Made by a program: the position numbers and the translations under genes. Positions 28,821-37,284 of a stretch of 64,000 nucleotides of DNA are shown piece after piece (the stretch's first letter is position 1; the number at the start of each line of letters is the position of its first letter). The notes beneath the pieces are model-generated. The model did not search any database, was not told the DNA's origin, and saw only the letters and a program-made list of their open reading frames with translations. The DNA comes from a virus: IMG/VR virus record IMGVR_UViG_3300049324_000002, positions 82,491-146,490 of that record; one strand, given 5' to 3'.

Positions 28821-28982
28821 TTACTCGTCTCCCAATTCCAGAATCAAATCGATTTGGGAACGGACCGCGCGCTCACGTTCAGTGATCCGCCAAGCCTCAC
28901 GACCCAGCTCAACCAGATCCGCACGGAGCTGCGCCAACTTGCGCTGCCTGAAATCCAAGATCTTAACCTGAGTGTTCGTCAT
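28821..28982 (-). CDS. Coiled-coil peptide, MTN start, 53 aa
   Basis: ATGACGAACAC start at 28982. One long heptad helix (LDFRQRKLAQLRADLVELGR onward). Likely an oligomerising or partner-binding peptide. Confidence 0.75.
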   Translation of the reverse strand: MTNTQVKILDFRQRKLAQLRADLVELGREAWRITERERAVRSQIDLILELGDE

Positions 28983-28988
28983 ACAGGA

Positions 28989-29018
28989 ATGATAGCATAC
29001 GAGGTTGCAGGCAGTCAA
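28989..29018 (-). promoter_or_regulatory. MTN promoter for 28821-28982
   Basis: TTGACT, 18 nt, TATCAT, 6 nt to ATG. Confidence 0.7.
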
Positions 29019-29090
29019 GACGGTACAGAAGCACAGCAGACTGCAGGAAACACCACGTCAGGAACCCAAGCAAGAGTGCCCAGACAGAGA

Positions 29091-29128
29091 TCGAGGCTGC
29101 CCACCACAGCGGTAGTAGGCAGCCTCGA
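29091..29128 (-). terminator. Terminator after gene 29153
   Basis: 11-bp stem TCGAGGCTGCC/GGCAGCCTCGA, 16-nt loop. Confidence 0.85.
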
Positions 29129-29152
29129 GGGGAGGGGCAAACGGATGACAGA

Positions 29153-29542
29153 TCAGCCAAACTGGACAATACCACGACAATCCGGGCACGCCCACCCATG
29201 CGCCTCACAACCCCGCGCAGTCCAACGCTCGTAATACTGCCAATCATCCTCAGACAAAGCAATACAATCACACCACGTTCTAGAAACATTCAATCCATCA
29301 GAAGAAGCAATAACTTCACTCGGTGGAATGTGAATATAACGACCATCCCACACTCGGGCAGCGACAATCAGAGAAGGAGTACCAAACCTAACAACCTCAG
29401 TACCAATCTCAGCAGTCAAAACCTTTTCAGCATTCTCCCGAGCACGCGCCGCCCAATCAGCAGCCTCAGCGTAATCGTGAGCAGTCAGAGCGCTCCACAG
29501 GAGCACCGCAGGAGGCTTAGAAGTATCTGTAGCGTTCGTCAT
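29153..29542 (-). CDS. Zinc-ribbon protein, MTN start, 129 aa
   Basis: Start ATGACGAACGC (MTNA). A helical N-terminal half (YAEAADWAARARENAEKVLT) and a beta-rich middle are followed by TWCDCIALSEDD and EAHGWACPDCRGIVQFG, a C-terminal CxxC ribbon. Unknown function. Confidence 0.8.
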   Translation of the reverse strand: MTNATDTSKPPAVLLWSALTAHDYAEAADWAARARENAEKVLTAEIGTEVVRFGTPSLIVAARVWDGRYIHIPPSEVIASSDGLNVSRTWCDCIALSEDDWQYYERWTARGCEAHGWACPDCRGIVQFG

Positions 29543-29548
29543 GTCACA

Positions 29549-29577
29549 ACCATAGCATAGCTCGTAGAACCACGCAA
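29549..29577 (-). promoter_or_regulatory. MTN promoter for 29153-29542
   Basis: TTGCGT, 17 nt, TATGGT, 6 nt to ATG. Last of the dense series. Confidence 0.8.
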
Positions 29578-29673
29578 CTCAGCCTCCACGGAGACAAACC
29601 TGCAGGTCAACCCGATAATGAAACCCCAGGATGCAAAGTGCATTGAAACTGGGAGAGAACAAACAAGTCACGA

Positions 29674-30885
29674 CTAAACAAAGAATGGCATGAATGCATC
29701 AGGCTGAGACGGTGAAACCTGATGAGAAGTAGAGAAATCAGAAGTGCCATCCCAAACCCAACCAACCGTATCACCATCAAGATACGCAAGCTTCTCAAGC
29801 GACCAATCATAGCGAATACATGAAATAGAGATTACATCACCAGCTCCAAAAGAAAAGCCAGACTGTGGCTCAATATCAATATCAACGAAAGCTGTATTAG
29901 CTGGAGCACCAGCATTCCAAGCAGAAACTATCTGAGGATTAGTATCTAATGTGAACGCTGAAGACAAGTTATTAAGGAATGCCCCAGCAGCATCATGGAA
30001 GTTAAAGAAAATGTTAATAGGAGTGCTTCCAGTTTTAGAGCATTCAATATAAAAAGACCAAACTTCACCAACACCAGCAGGAATTGGTGGCGTATTCAAA
30101 GCAGCAGTGCTAGTAGCTCCACCAATTGTAAACTTTACACCAGTAGTCCTAGAAAAGCCAGAAACAGACGTGGCAACTAAAGTTGAAACACCAGCACCAG
30201 TATTAGACCACCCAACAACAGACGCTGACCCGGCCGCAGGATTAGGACACAAATTCTTAGGATTAGGACTCTTAGCAGACAAAACCTGATTAGGATCAGA
30301 GAACTGAATATACCCATTCAGAGTGGTGACAACAGTATCACCAGAGAACAAATCAGTATTAAAAGCACCGCCATAATTCATGGTGCCTGTAAAAGAAGTG
30401 GTTACTGTATTTGATGCCCTATAGCCAACTTCAACAACAACACGATCTCCGACTTGCACCGCAACAGAAGTAAGAGCTTTATCAAACTCTGTTGTAGCAG
30501 TAGCTGTAAGAGGCCATTCAGTAGCACCAATGTTATCTGTAAGAACAGTTCCACGAACAGTATTCGTATCACCAGCAGTGACAAAGATATGAATATGATC
30601 AAAAGCATTCATGCTAGCGCTTGATTCTTTAAAACCTATAACCCAACTAACAACACCAGAAAGGTTACCAGCCGCAACCGCTGGGGCCGATACCCAACGG
30701 CCCAGCATTACATCCCAGTTATTAGTGACATTTACTTCAGCAATACCAATCGTAGTAGCAGTGCCACCAGGAGTCGCACCCAATAACTTAGTAACAGAAG
30801 AAGTGCTTGAATCCCAAGCTCCACGAAAGGCAGTAGTCGGAGTATAAGGTGCAGTGGAGTTAGTAAAGTATAAACGAGTTGCCAT
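29674..30885 (-). CDS. Tail-associated structural protein, 403 aa
   Basis: Begins MATRLYFTNSTAPYTPT, an opening common in actinophage minor tail proteins. It is Thr/Gly/Val-rich and almost all beta. The C-terminal half (NLCPNPAAGSASVVGWSN onward) looks like a jelly-roll carbohydrate-binding module, followed by a short end DAFMPFFV. It probably binds host surface sugars. Last gene of the tail cluster. Confidence 0.85.
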   Translation of the reverse strand: MATRLYFTNSTAPYTPTTAFRGAWDSSTSSVTKLLGATPGGTATTIGIAEVNVTNNWDVMLGRWVSAPAVAAGNLSGVVSWVIGFKESSASMNAFDHIHIFVTAGDTNTVRGTVLTDNIGATEWPLTATATTEFDKALTSVAVQVGDRVVVEVGYRASNTVTTSFTGTMNYGGAFNTDLFSGDTVVTTLNGYIQFSDPNQVLSAKSPNPKNLCPNPAAGSASVVGWSNTGAGVSTLVATSVSGFSRTTGVKFTIGGATSTAALNTPPIPAGVGEVWSFYIECSKTGSTPINIFFNFHDAAGAFLNNLSSAFTLDTNPQIVSAWNAGAPANTAFVDIDIEPQSGFSFGAGDVISISCIRYDWSLEKLAYLDGDTVGWVWDGTSDFSTSHQVSPSQPDAFMPFFV

Positions 30886-30886
30886 A

Positions 30887-31459
30887 TTAATACCCGCGAG
30901 AAAGAGCTATCACAAACCACTTACTAGCAGTCGAATTATAAATAGCACCAAGGAAATCACGCTTAGCTGCCGTAGCAGTTAAATTCACAACAGACAAATC
31001 AGTTCCCAAAGCAAAAGCCGAGCCTAATGTTATAGTACGACTACCAGTGCCATCCTGAATCAATTCCCAAATACAACGCTGACCATCAGTCGGATTAGTC
31101 GGATTACTTAACGTTCTATTCCCAGCTAACGTCACACGAAAATGATTACCTAAAGAAGCATCCGTAGCAATCGTAGCACCATCAGTGAGAGGGACCGGAG
31201 CGAACGGGACCACAGACACCCGCGCGTCATTACCCTGCACCGCAGTGCCAGACGCCGACCCGTAAGCCACGGTCAGCGTCCGGTCAGCAGACAGAGCACC
31301 GCCACCCGTGAGGCCCGTCCCGGCCACCACAGACCGCGTAGTGGGCACCCTGGTGGCAACGCCAGCGTCTACATAGTCCTTGGTTGCAGCCTGCAGCCCG
31401 GAAGCAGGATCCCCCGGCAGCTCGACAGGAGTAAGAAACTTACGTGCACTAGGTGGCAC
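30887..31459 (-). CDS. Tail fibre-like protein, 190 aa
   Basis: GTG at 31459. The N-terminal phrase FLTPVELPGDPASGLQAATK, then DYVDAG, repeats the opening and collar motif of the 31463 product. TRSVVAGTGLTGGGALSADR is the glycine-rich fibre shaft motif; the end is a compact beta domain. A shorter paralogue of the neighbouring fibre. Confidence 0.85.
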   Translation of the reverse strand: MPPSARKFLTPVELPGDPASGLQAATKDYVDAGVATRVPTTRSVVAGTGLTGGGALSADRTLTVAYGSASGTAVQGNDARVSVVPFAPVPLTDGATIATDASLGNHFRVTLAGNRTLSNPTNPTDGQRCIWELIQDGTGSRTITLGSAFALGTDLSVVNLTATAAKRDFLGAIYNSTASKWFVIALSRGY

Positions 31460-31462
31460 TAA

Positions 31463-32599
31463 TCATCCAATTATCGAAACGTAGTACTGATTAGCAGAAG
31501 GGGCAGCAGGCAAAGTCAAAACAATGTTATTAGCGTCACTAGCCAAATCATCGGCCTCGAGTCGCGCACCAGGAGTAGCACCAGAAGAGTAATAACGCAA
31601 AACCAAATCAGCGCACCAGTTACTCAAACCATGGTTAATCGTTACAACAGCACCAGAAACAGAAAAGATGCCAGAACTCGAAGCCGGGATAATCCCCTTA
31701 ACCCTCTGAGGAACAACAGCAGTATCAATCGCAACGCTGTCAGAAGCAACACTGATACCAGTGCCAGCCCCAACATCAAACGTAGTGCCAGTAAGAGTAA
31801 GTCCATTACCAGCAATATAAGCAGCACCAGAAGCGGAAATGAATGTGAAAGCAGGAGTGGTCGTGCCTAGCGTGATTGCAGAATCATTAGTGAGGACGGC
31901 AAAGTTATCCGCCTTCGAGCCTTCACGAACAATCCAGTAAGAACCAAGAACAGCCTCAGCAGTAGTATCCCAGTTAGTAGAACGAACCAAAGCACTACCA
32001 GAAGCAGACCAAACATAAGGACCATTCTGACTACCAGTAGTCTGCGCAGTCAGCAAAAACACATCATTAGCTGCTGCGGTCAATCCATCAATAGTAGAGC
32101 CAGGAGAAGCAGTATTAATGTTAGTCAAAACAGCAGCACGAACAGAACCCTTAATGACCTGACCAGTAGCAACCGAAGCAAAAGAATCATCAACATACTT
32201 CTTAGTTGCAGCATCCTGATTGGATCCAGGATCCGTAACGTTAGTCAGCTTATGACTGTTAATGGAAAGGTCAGAAGTAGGAACAGCAAACTGATCCAAG
32301 CGATAAGCCTGAACAGCAGTCGCTAAATCACTAATGGTGCTAGCAACCTGAGTGCCAGTATGATTACCACGCGCCAAATGATAAGCACTACTCTGACCCT
32401 GCAACAAATCAGAATCAGTAGCCTTCAACTCAGCGGCAGAACCATTCCAATACTTAAGCCTATTACCAACAGTATTAAACCACACCAAACCCTTATCACC
32501 AGACACTAACCCAGTAGGGTCAGAAGCTAGCAAATGAATCTTTGCATTCTGCAGCTCAAAGCCTGCGAGATCAATAGGGGTAATAAACTTGCGGGCCAC
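31463..32599 (-). CDS. Tail fibre or tail-tip protein, 378 aa
   Basis: GTG at 32599 has an SD containing the upstream stop TAG (TAGGAG). It starts RKFITPIDLAGFELQNAKIH, then NRLKYWNGSAAELKATDSD. It has a collar motif DAATKKYVDDSF, a fibre segment (AYIAGNGLTLTGTTFDVGAG), and a C-terminal domain with WCADLVLRYYSSG. This order is typical of trimeric fibres of Streptomyces phages. Confidence 0.9.
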   Translation of the reverse strand: MARKFITPIDLAGFELQNAKIHLLASDPTGLVSGDKGLVWFNTVGNRLKYWNGSAAELKATDSDLLQGQSSAYHLARGNHTGTQVASTISDLATAVQAYRLDQFAVPTSDLSINSHKLTNVTDPGSNQDAATKKYVDDSFASVATGQVIKGSVRAAVLTNINTASPGSTIDGLTAAANDVFLLTAQTTGSQNGPYVWSASGSALVRSTNWDTTAEAVLGSYWIVREGSKADNFAVLTNDSAITLGTTTPAFTFISASGAAYIAGNGLTLTGTTFDVGAGTGISVASDSVAIDTAVVPQRVKGIIPASSSGIFSVSGAVVTINHGLSNWCADLVLRYYSSGATPGARLEADDLASDANNIVLTLPAAPSANQYYVSIIG

Positions 32600-32609
32600 G
32601 TTGCTGCTC

Positions 32610-33035
32610 CTAGCTCAGATCCGCATAACCAGACATAGGACGACCAGTAAAAAGCAAAACAGTAGTATCAGTATCTACATGAATAATGTCAGCAGGTTCA
32701 ATGATGTCATTAATGGAATCGTAAGCAGTGATTCCGCCAGGAAAGAAACCAAGATTATGAAGAATGGTCCAAATCTCATCAGCACTAAGCTGGTCGTGGT
32801 GGTAGCTCACGCCGCCCGACAGCGACCCACCCGGCTCAGGGCGCCAGACCCCGTCAGAGTCCTTCACCAACACATTGCCGGGGTTCGCGCCCGCAGCACC
32901 GTCAACGTCCGACAGCCCGTCCAGCGCGCCCACAGCGGGCAGCGGAGGGGGATCCAGGACGTAGGCAGGCGCACCGACCGACAGCCAGCTCACCACGAAA
33001 GGCTCGCCCGCGTGCACACCACCGGGGGCCGTCAC
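32610..33035 (-). CDS. Tail protein, 141 aa
   Basis: GTG at 33035 overlaps the upstream gene. A Pro/Gly linker with GALDGLSDVDGAAGANPGNV, then WTILHNLGFFPGGITAYDS, the His-Asn-Leu-Gly motif of a small beta domain common in phage tail and fibre proteins. It probably caps or links fibres. Confidence 0.8.
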   Translation of the reverse strand: MTAPGGVHAGEPFVVSWLSVGAPAYVLDPPPLPAVGALDGLSDVDGAAGANPGNVLVKDSDGVWRPEPGGSLSGGVSYHHDQLSADEIWTILHNLGFFPGGITAYDSINDIIEPADIIHVDTDTTVLLFTGRPMSGYADLS

Positions 33036-33379
33036 CCGTACACCCCGTCAGGAGTCACACGCATATCGAAATCGTCAATACGCGCAACACGATTCTCAGT
33101 ATCAGTCAACTTAATCTGAAAAGCACCAACATACCAATCCCACCCAGACGATTCATCCGCGTCAACATGAATCGTCACAGTAGAATTCGTTAACGTGATA
33201 TTCGCAGGAGGATCAACACTCGACCACTCATGCAAAACACCTAACCCACCAACCCACCGATTAGGACGAACCTGCGCACGCGCTGACCACCCAGTCAAAT
33301 CAACAAGACTATTATTCTCATCATAGATAGGCCAGCCATAAGCCCAAGTGGTGCCAGCGGGAATAGTGATAGAACTCAA
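33032..33379 (-). CDS. Baseplate/tail-tip-like protein, 115 aa
   Basis: TTG at 33379 is proposed because AGGGG lies 8 nt upstream; a GTG at 33388 is closer to the SD than usual. It reads TIPAGTTWAYGWPIYDENNS, LTGWSARAQVRP, then an Ig-like end (RIDDFDMRVTPDGVYG), a pattern of small phage tail proteins. First gene of the tail group. Confidence 0.8.
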   Translation of the reverse strand: MSSITIPAGTTWAYGWPIYDENNSLVDLTGWSARAQVRPNRWVGGLGVLHEWSSVDPPANITLTNSTVTIHVDADESSGWDWYVGAFQIKLTDTENRVARIDDFDMRVTPDGVYG

Positions 33380-33451
33380 AAAGACCACCCCTCGTCAGCA
33401 CTCAAACAGAGTGCAACAAGAGATGGTCTATTCACATATGGATATTCGACA

Positions 33452-33808
33452 TCAGGCAGGGATAAAGGGCAACCGAGGACGTATTACTTTCTTATCAGAA
33501 AAAACATCACGTTGTGGTTTCCAAGCAGGATCACCACCAAACGAGTAAAGACGCGCCCTCAAATGCGCATAACATAAATTACGATTACGATCGCGTGCCC
33601 AATTCCCCCGACCCGGGCGCGCAATCTGCCACTTCATAACCTCGTCAACATCCCACACGCGCTCCCCCGTCTCAGGAGAGAAACCTCGAGACGGGGGAGC
33701 ACAACGTCGCGTCACCATAGACAACCACGATTTAGGAAGGCACCCCGCAACTGCAGCACACTCATCAGCAGTAAAAGTCGCGCCAGTCGCTAAAGCGAGT
33801 TCAAACAC
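33452..33808 (-). CDS. Helix-turn-helix protein of excisionase/MerR type, 118 aa
   Basis: GTG at 33808 has a short SD (TAGG) that includes the upstream stop. FTADECAAVAGCLPKSWLSM, then a wing and VWDVDEVMKWQIARPGRG, match the actinobacterial HTH layout used by AlpA/excisionase-like proteins (helix, turn, then W-D-xx-V-xx-W and PG). The basic C-terminus RDRNRNLCYAHLRARL is an extension. It may regulate the neighbouring promoters. Confidence 0.7.
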   Translation of the reverse strand: MFELALATGATFTADECAAVAGCLPKSWLSMVTRRCAPPSRGFSPETGERVWDVDEVMKWQIARPGRGNWARDRNRNLCYAHLRARLYSFGGDPAWKPQRDVFSDKKVIRPRLPFIPA

Positions 33809-33814
33809 ATAAAC

Positions 33815-34168
33815 CTATTCGGAAGGCTGCTTAGCGCTCTTCCGCCTAGCACGAATAGCAAGAGATTTCTTAACCCTCTCACGACGCAACCATTCCGCAC
33901 GATACTCATCTTTAGAAGCGGAGAAAGTATAATCGATAGGATACCTATAACTCCTAGCCCAAGAAGTGCCATCCGAATTTACATTCTCAGGTCGAACAGT
34001 ACCACAATCACATCTATTCTCTACACGACCACTAGAAGTACCATCTTTAAATTGATAATCAGGAAGTATCACCGGATCCCAACCGTGCCCGAAAGCATGA
34101 CACTTCAATGCGGCATCAGGAAGCTCATCGAGGCTCCTGGCCCTCTTCGGCTCTCCACTAGGACTCAT
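33815..34168 (-). CDS. Zinc-ribbon protein, 117 aa
   Basis: ATG at 34168 has CGGTAGA upstream. It reads ALKCHAFGHGWDPV, ENRCDCGTVRPENV, then RYPIDYTF, a C...H/C..C.C ribbon arrangement frequent in actinophages. A basic C-terminal helix (RERVKKSLAIRARRKSAK) suggests nucleic-acid binding. Confidence 0.8.
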   Translation of the reverse strand: MSPSGEPKRARSLDELPDAALKCHAFGHGWDPVILPDYQFKDGTSSGRVENRCDCGTVRPENVNSDGTSWARSYRYPIDYTFSASKDEYRAEWLRRERVKKSLAIRARRKSAKQPSE

Positions 34169-34188
34169 GAGCCGATTCTACCGAGACA

Positions 34189-34482
34189 CTACCAGCAAGG
34201 CATATCAAATCGACTGGTATAACCTTCAGACTCAATCCAAAGAATATTACAGCAACGCTGACACAAAATCACTCTATCGTCTTCAACCGTAACAGGAGTA
34301 CTAAGAATGTGATTATTACGATTACGCTTCTTCGGTAACTTAGGAACATGTGTAATCATACGCTCAGCAACTTGTCTCTCTTCCTTCGAAAGATAAGAGA
34401 CACCCTTATTGTGTCGATTATCGCCTCTATCATGAGAACGCAATCGACGTCTCGATAAACGCCTACGCCAATCCTTACTCAT
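34189..34482 (-). CDS. Basic zinc protein, 97 aa
   Basis: ATG at 34482 overlaps the upstream TGA. A strongly basic start (DWRRRLSRRRLRSHDRG) and a middle helix are followed by ILCQRCCNILWIESEG with a final Cys (FDMPCW), a zinc ribbon. Probably nucleic-acid binding. Confidence 0.75.
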   Translation of the reverse strand: MSKDWRRRLSRRRLRSHDRGDNRHNKGVSYLSKEERQVAERMITHVPKLPKKRNRNNHILSTPVTVEDDRVILCQRCCNILWIESEGYTSRFDMPCW

Positions 34483-34865
34483 CACCAATTAGCCACAAAG
34501 CCCTTATTAATAGCAAAACCAAAATTAGTACAGATCATCATTAAAGCTACAGTGAACAACACCAGAGCTGCGAAAGGATGTCCATAAATATCTACAGTAA
34601 ACCCAACGATAGAAAGCACCAGCGCACTAACCGAAGTAAGAAAATACACAACAGCAGTATCCAACAAACCGAACCCAAGGATAATGACAAACATGAAACA
34701 AAACCCAGCAATACTTATTGGAGGATAACCAGCTTCAGTATGCTTAACCAACGTGCCCGCAACCAAGTCAGCGTATCCAAACATTAAACCAATAAATCCA
34801 AATAAACAAGCAACTCCACCAATACGACCATACACAGAAGGCATCTGCCTCGTCATCGTAACCAT
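34482..34865 (-). CDS. Four-TM membrane protein, 127 aa
   Basis: ATG at 34865 follows AAGGGG by 10 nt; the longer frame would enter the terminator hairpin. Four hydrophobic helices separated by short loops, no motif. Function unknown. Confidence 0.75.
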   Translation of the reverse strand: MVTMTRQMPSVYGRIGGVACLFGFIGLMFGYADLVAGTLVKHTEAGYPPISIAGFCFMFVIILGFGLLDTAVVYFLTSVSALVLSIVGFTVDIYGHPFAALVLFTVALMMICTNFGFAINKGFVANW

Positions 34866-34887
34866 TACAATCTCACCCCTTAAAGGG

Positions 34888-34962
34888 AGGTTCGGGTGTG
34901 GTATTACACTCCGGTCCTCATTCATCAGAACAAGGTATCAATGATACCACACCCGAACCTCA
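34888..34962 (-). terminator. 18-bp perfect inverted repeat after the helicase gene
   Basis: The two arms (34888-34905, GAGGTTCGGGTGTGGTAT, and 34945-34962) are exact complements with a 39-nt loop. It works in either direction; it closes the helicase transcript. Confidence 0.85.
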
Positions 34963-34968
34963 CGAACA

Positions 34969-36762
34969 TCATACCGCAGGAACCAACGCCGCAACCCGAT
35001 CTCGAGCAGCCTGCGCGATCGTCAACCCAAACTGCTCAGCGACCTGCAAAGCAGCAACAGAAGCGAGACACGTGTTCACCTTCATATCACCATTATACTC
35101 AGCCCAGTACTTACGCCTAGGCAATTCACGCTGAGCAGCAACCAACCGAGGATCATACTTCGTATTGCGGAAAACCAATTTAGTCTGGTCGTTCGGATCA
35201 CAAATCACCTGAGCATCCGCACCCGGCTCCAGCACAACCTCGACCCGCTCAGGCACCTCAGCAGCAGGCATAATCACCCGCTCCCGACCCTGATCCGCTG
35301 CAGCCGCGCTCAACCAATCCCCACCGCCAGGAGACTCCTGGTAATTCGCACCAACCAAAGTAGGATCAAGAAAACGCTTAGCCCGAGTAACACAAACATA
35401 AGTCAACATCAATTCATCCCTGCGGAGATTACCTTCCTCGTCAAACGGGGGAGGAAAATCACCAGCTAACTTAACGCTATCCCATTCCAGCCCCTTAGCC
35501 TTATGGCCAGTCGAAATCTTTAGATGAGCGTAAGCCGCAGGAACCGAACGCTGCACAGCAGTAAGAATATTCTGAGCACCATAACGATTCACAAGCTTCA
35601 CCAATACCTGCAAATCCCGAGCATCACTAGAATCAGATTCAACGTAGTCACAAACCTGACCCCAGTTATCGAAAGCAAGCAGCTCAGGATGCGTCGTCCG
35701 GCGACCACTCGTCAGGTCAAGAGCAGCTTTCGCCAGAGCCTCCACAGCGGCCGTGCCACCCACCAGACCCGCCTTCACACCCAACGCCTGAGCCGCCAGC
35801 AACCGAGCAACAGCCTCAGAGTTGGTGCGACACAACACCGCCTCAGGATCCGTCAACTGAGCCAAACGAGAATCCGGTCCACAACCCTCCAACCGCAAAT
35901 CAGTACCCAACAACTCCAAAATGGTATTAGCAACATCCGCAATATCAGGACCAAACCTAAACGACTTCCTCAATGGAAGATCATTACCATCAGGAACATC
36001 GAAATACTCGAGAGCGTCAATGGCTCCCATCCAAGGATAAAGCTGCTGGAAACTGTCACCAACAATCACAAGCTCAGCATTCTGTTGTTCAACAATATTA
36101 CGCGTAAGAGGAGTAGCATCCTGTGCTTCGTCAAACAAAATGACCTTACCCGGGAGGACAGGATTACCCATTCCCCACAACTTCAAATAAACAGAATGGT
36201 CGAAACGCAACTGACCATCAAGGCTCGTCAGATCTTCCCAAGCACGCTCAACATAAGGAATTAGAAACTCAGTCAAAGCAAGACGTGCTGCAGGAGTAGT
36301 CAATCCAGGAACCTTAGGAACAAACCGACCACTAATCTCAGCATCAGCAGAACTGCAGAAACGCTTAACCGTCTCATTCACCAAACCAACAAGCTGGAAA
36401 CTACGCATCGAAAACTCACCAAACTCGAAACGCTCAGGCAACCCCATAATACTAGCGGAACGGTGAGTAGGGACGCGGCCACCATTCATACGATGCTGAA
36501 AACGCTCACCCATCACAGCATAAGCAAACGCATGCATCGTATTGCAAGTGACATTAGACGGAAACTTGGTCTTAGCATACTCTGCAATCGCACGGTTAAA
36601 CGCGACATACGTCATCAACTCATTAGGACGCATATGAGCGAGATAATCCAAAGTAGTGGTTTTACCCGTCCCGGCAAGGGCTCGAACTTTCAGGTTCCCC
36701 CTACGCGCCTCGAACGCATCACCAATAGCAAGTTGCTCGTCAGTATAAGGAAAACTAGCCAT
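34969..36762 (-). CDS. UvrD-like superfamily 1 helicase, 597 aa
   Basis: Walker A RALAGTGKTTTL at about residues 26-37, Walker B LFDEAQDATPL, motif III GDSFQQLYPWMGA, motif V region STGHKAKGLEWDSV and motif VI VCVTRAKRFLD all occur in order, defining an SF1A (UvrD/Rep type) ATP-driven helicase. ATG at 36762 follows AAGGGA. The C-terminal 90 residues after motif VI are not recognised. Shorter than UvrD (about 720 aa), with reduced accessory subdomains. It likely acts in phage replication or recombination with the nuclease genes further right. Confidence 0.92.
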   Translation of the reverse strand: MASFPYTDEQLAIGDAFEARRGNLKVRALAGTGKTTTLDYLAHMRPNELMTYVAFNRAIAEYAKTKFPSNVTCNTMHAFAYAVMGERFQHRMNGGRVPTHRSASIMGLPERFEFGEFSMRSFQLVGLVNETVKRFCSSADAEISGRFVPKVPGLTTPAARLALTEFLIPYVERAWEDLTSLDGQLRFDHSVYLKLWGMGNPVLPGKVILFDEAQDATPLTRNIVEQQNAELVIVGDSFQQLYPWMGAIDALEYFDVPDGNDLPLRKSFRFGPDIADVANTILELLGTDLRLEGCGPDSRLAQLTDPEAVLCRTNSEAVARLLAAQALGVKAGLVGGTAAVEALAKAALDLTSGRRTTHPELLAFDNWGQVCDYVESDSSDARDLQVLVKLVNRYGAQNILTAVQRSVPAAYAHLKISTGHKAKGLEWDSVKLAGDFPPPFDEEGNLRRDELMLTYVCVTRAKRFLDPTLVGANYQESPGGGDWLSAAAADQGRERVIMPAAEVPERVEVVLEPGADAQVICDPNDQTKLVFRNTKYDPRLVAAQRELPRRKYWAEYNGDMKVNTCLASVAALQVAEQFGLTIAQAARDRVAALVPAV

Positions 36763-36805
36763 CTTCGATCCCTTCGGGTTTATCCCCTGTGAAGCTCGTA
36801 CAGCT

Positions 36806-36835
36806 ATACTAGCATGCGGCCTAGTGAAGCTGCAA
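36806..36835 (-). promoter_or_regulatory. Promoter of the helicase gene
   Basis: TTGCAG, 18 nt, TAGTAT, overlapping the end of the SLOG gene; leader about 40 nt with SD. Confidence 0.7.
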
Positions 36836-37276
36836 GTCTTGTTCTCGCTCATACCTGACCTTGCCATCCGGCCAGACCAGCAAGCGCGACCGCTTCACCG
36901 ATCTAGCAAGTCGAATCGTCGTCCACGTACCGGAACGACGAACCTCATGAAACGTATCTGGACACGCTACCAACAACCGAACAGCACGCACAATCACATT
37001 ATTACGAACCAACGGAGGAAGCGGCTCCTCCACAATATCAGAAGGAAAAAACGCTCTATACCTTTCAATCTCACTAGGATGAGAATGAAGTATAAACCCA
37101 AAATCAACAGCCAACTTACAAGCCTGCGAATCCGCGCCAGTAGCATCGCCATGATGAAAAACAACGTAACGATCACCAAAAACACTAAAAATATTAGCTA
37201 ACGAAGGAATCTGATTAATCGACAAACCAGACCGAGGTCCAGAAAAACCAACATGCAAGGGAATCACTGAAGTCAC
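36821..37276 (-). CDS. SLOG/DprA-like nucleotide-binding protein, 151 aa
   Basis: GTG at 37276. It reads GFSGPRSGLSINQIPSL, VVFHHGDATGADSQACKLA, LHSHP, then VRNNVIVRAVRLLVACPDTF and RRSGTWTTIRLAR. This order (GDATGAD and a late RSGTW loop) is the SLOG fold of the YspA/DUF2493 type, which binds nucleotides or nucleotide-derived signals. Phage copies have unknown ligands. Confidence 0.85.
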   Translation of the reverse strand: MTSVIPLHVGFSGPRSGLSINQIPSLANIFSVFGDRYVVFHHGDATGADSQACKLAVDFGFILHSHPSEIERYRAFFPSDIVEEPLPPLVRNNVIVRAVRLLVACPDTFHEVRRSGTWTTIRLARSVKRSRLLVWPDGKVRYEREQDLQLH

Positions 37277-37284
37277 TAATACTT

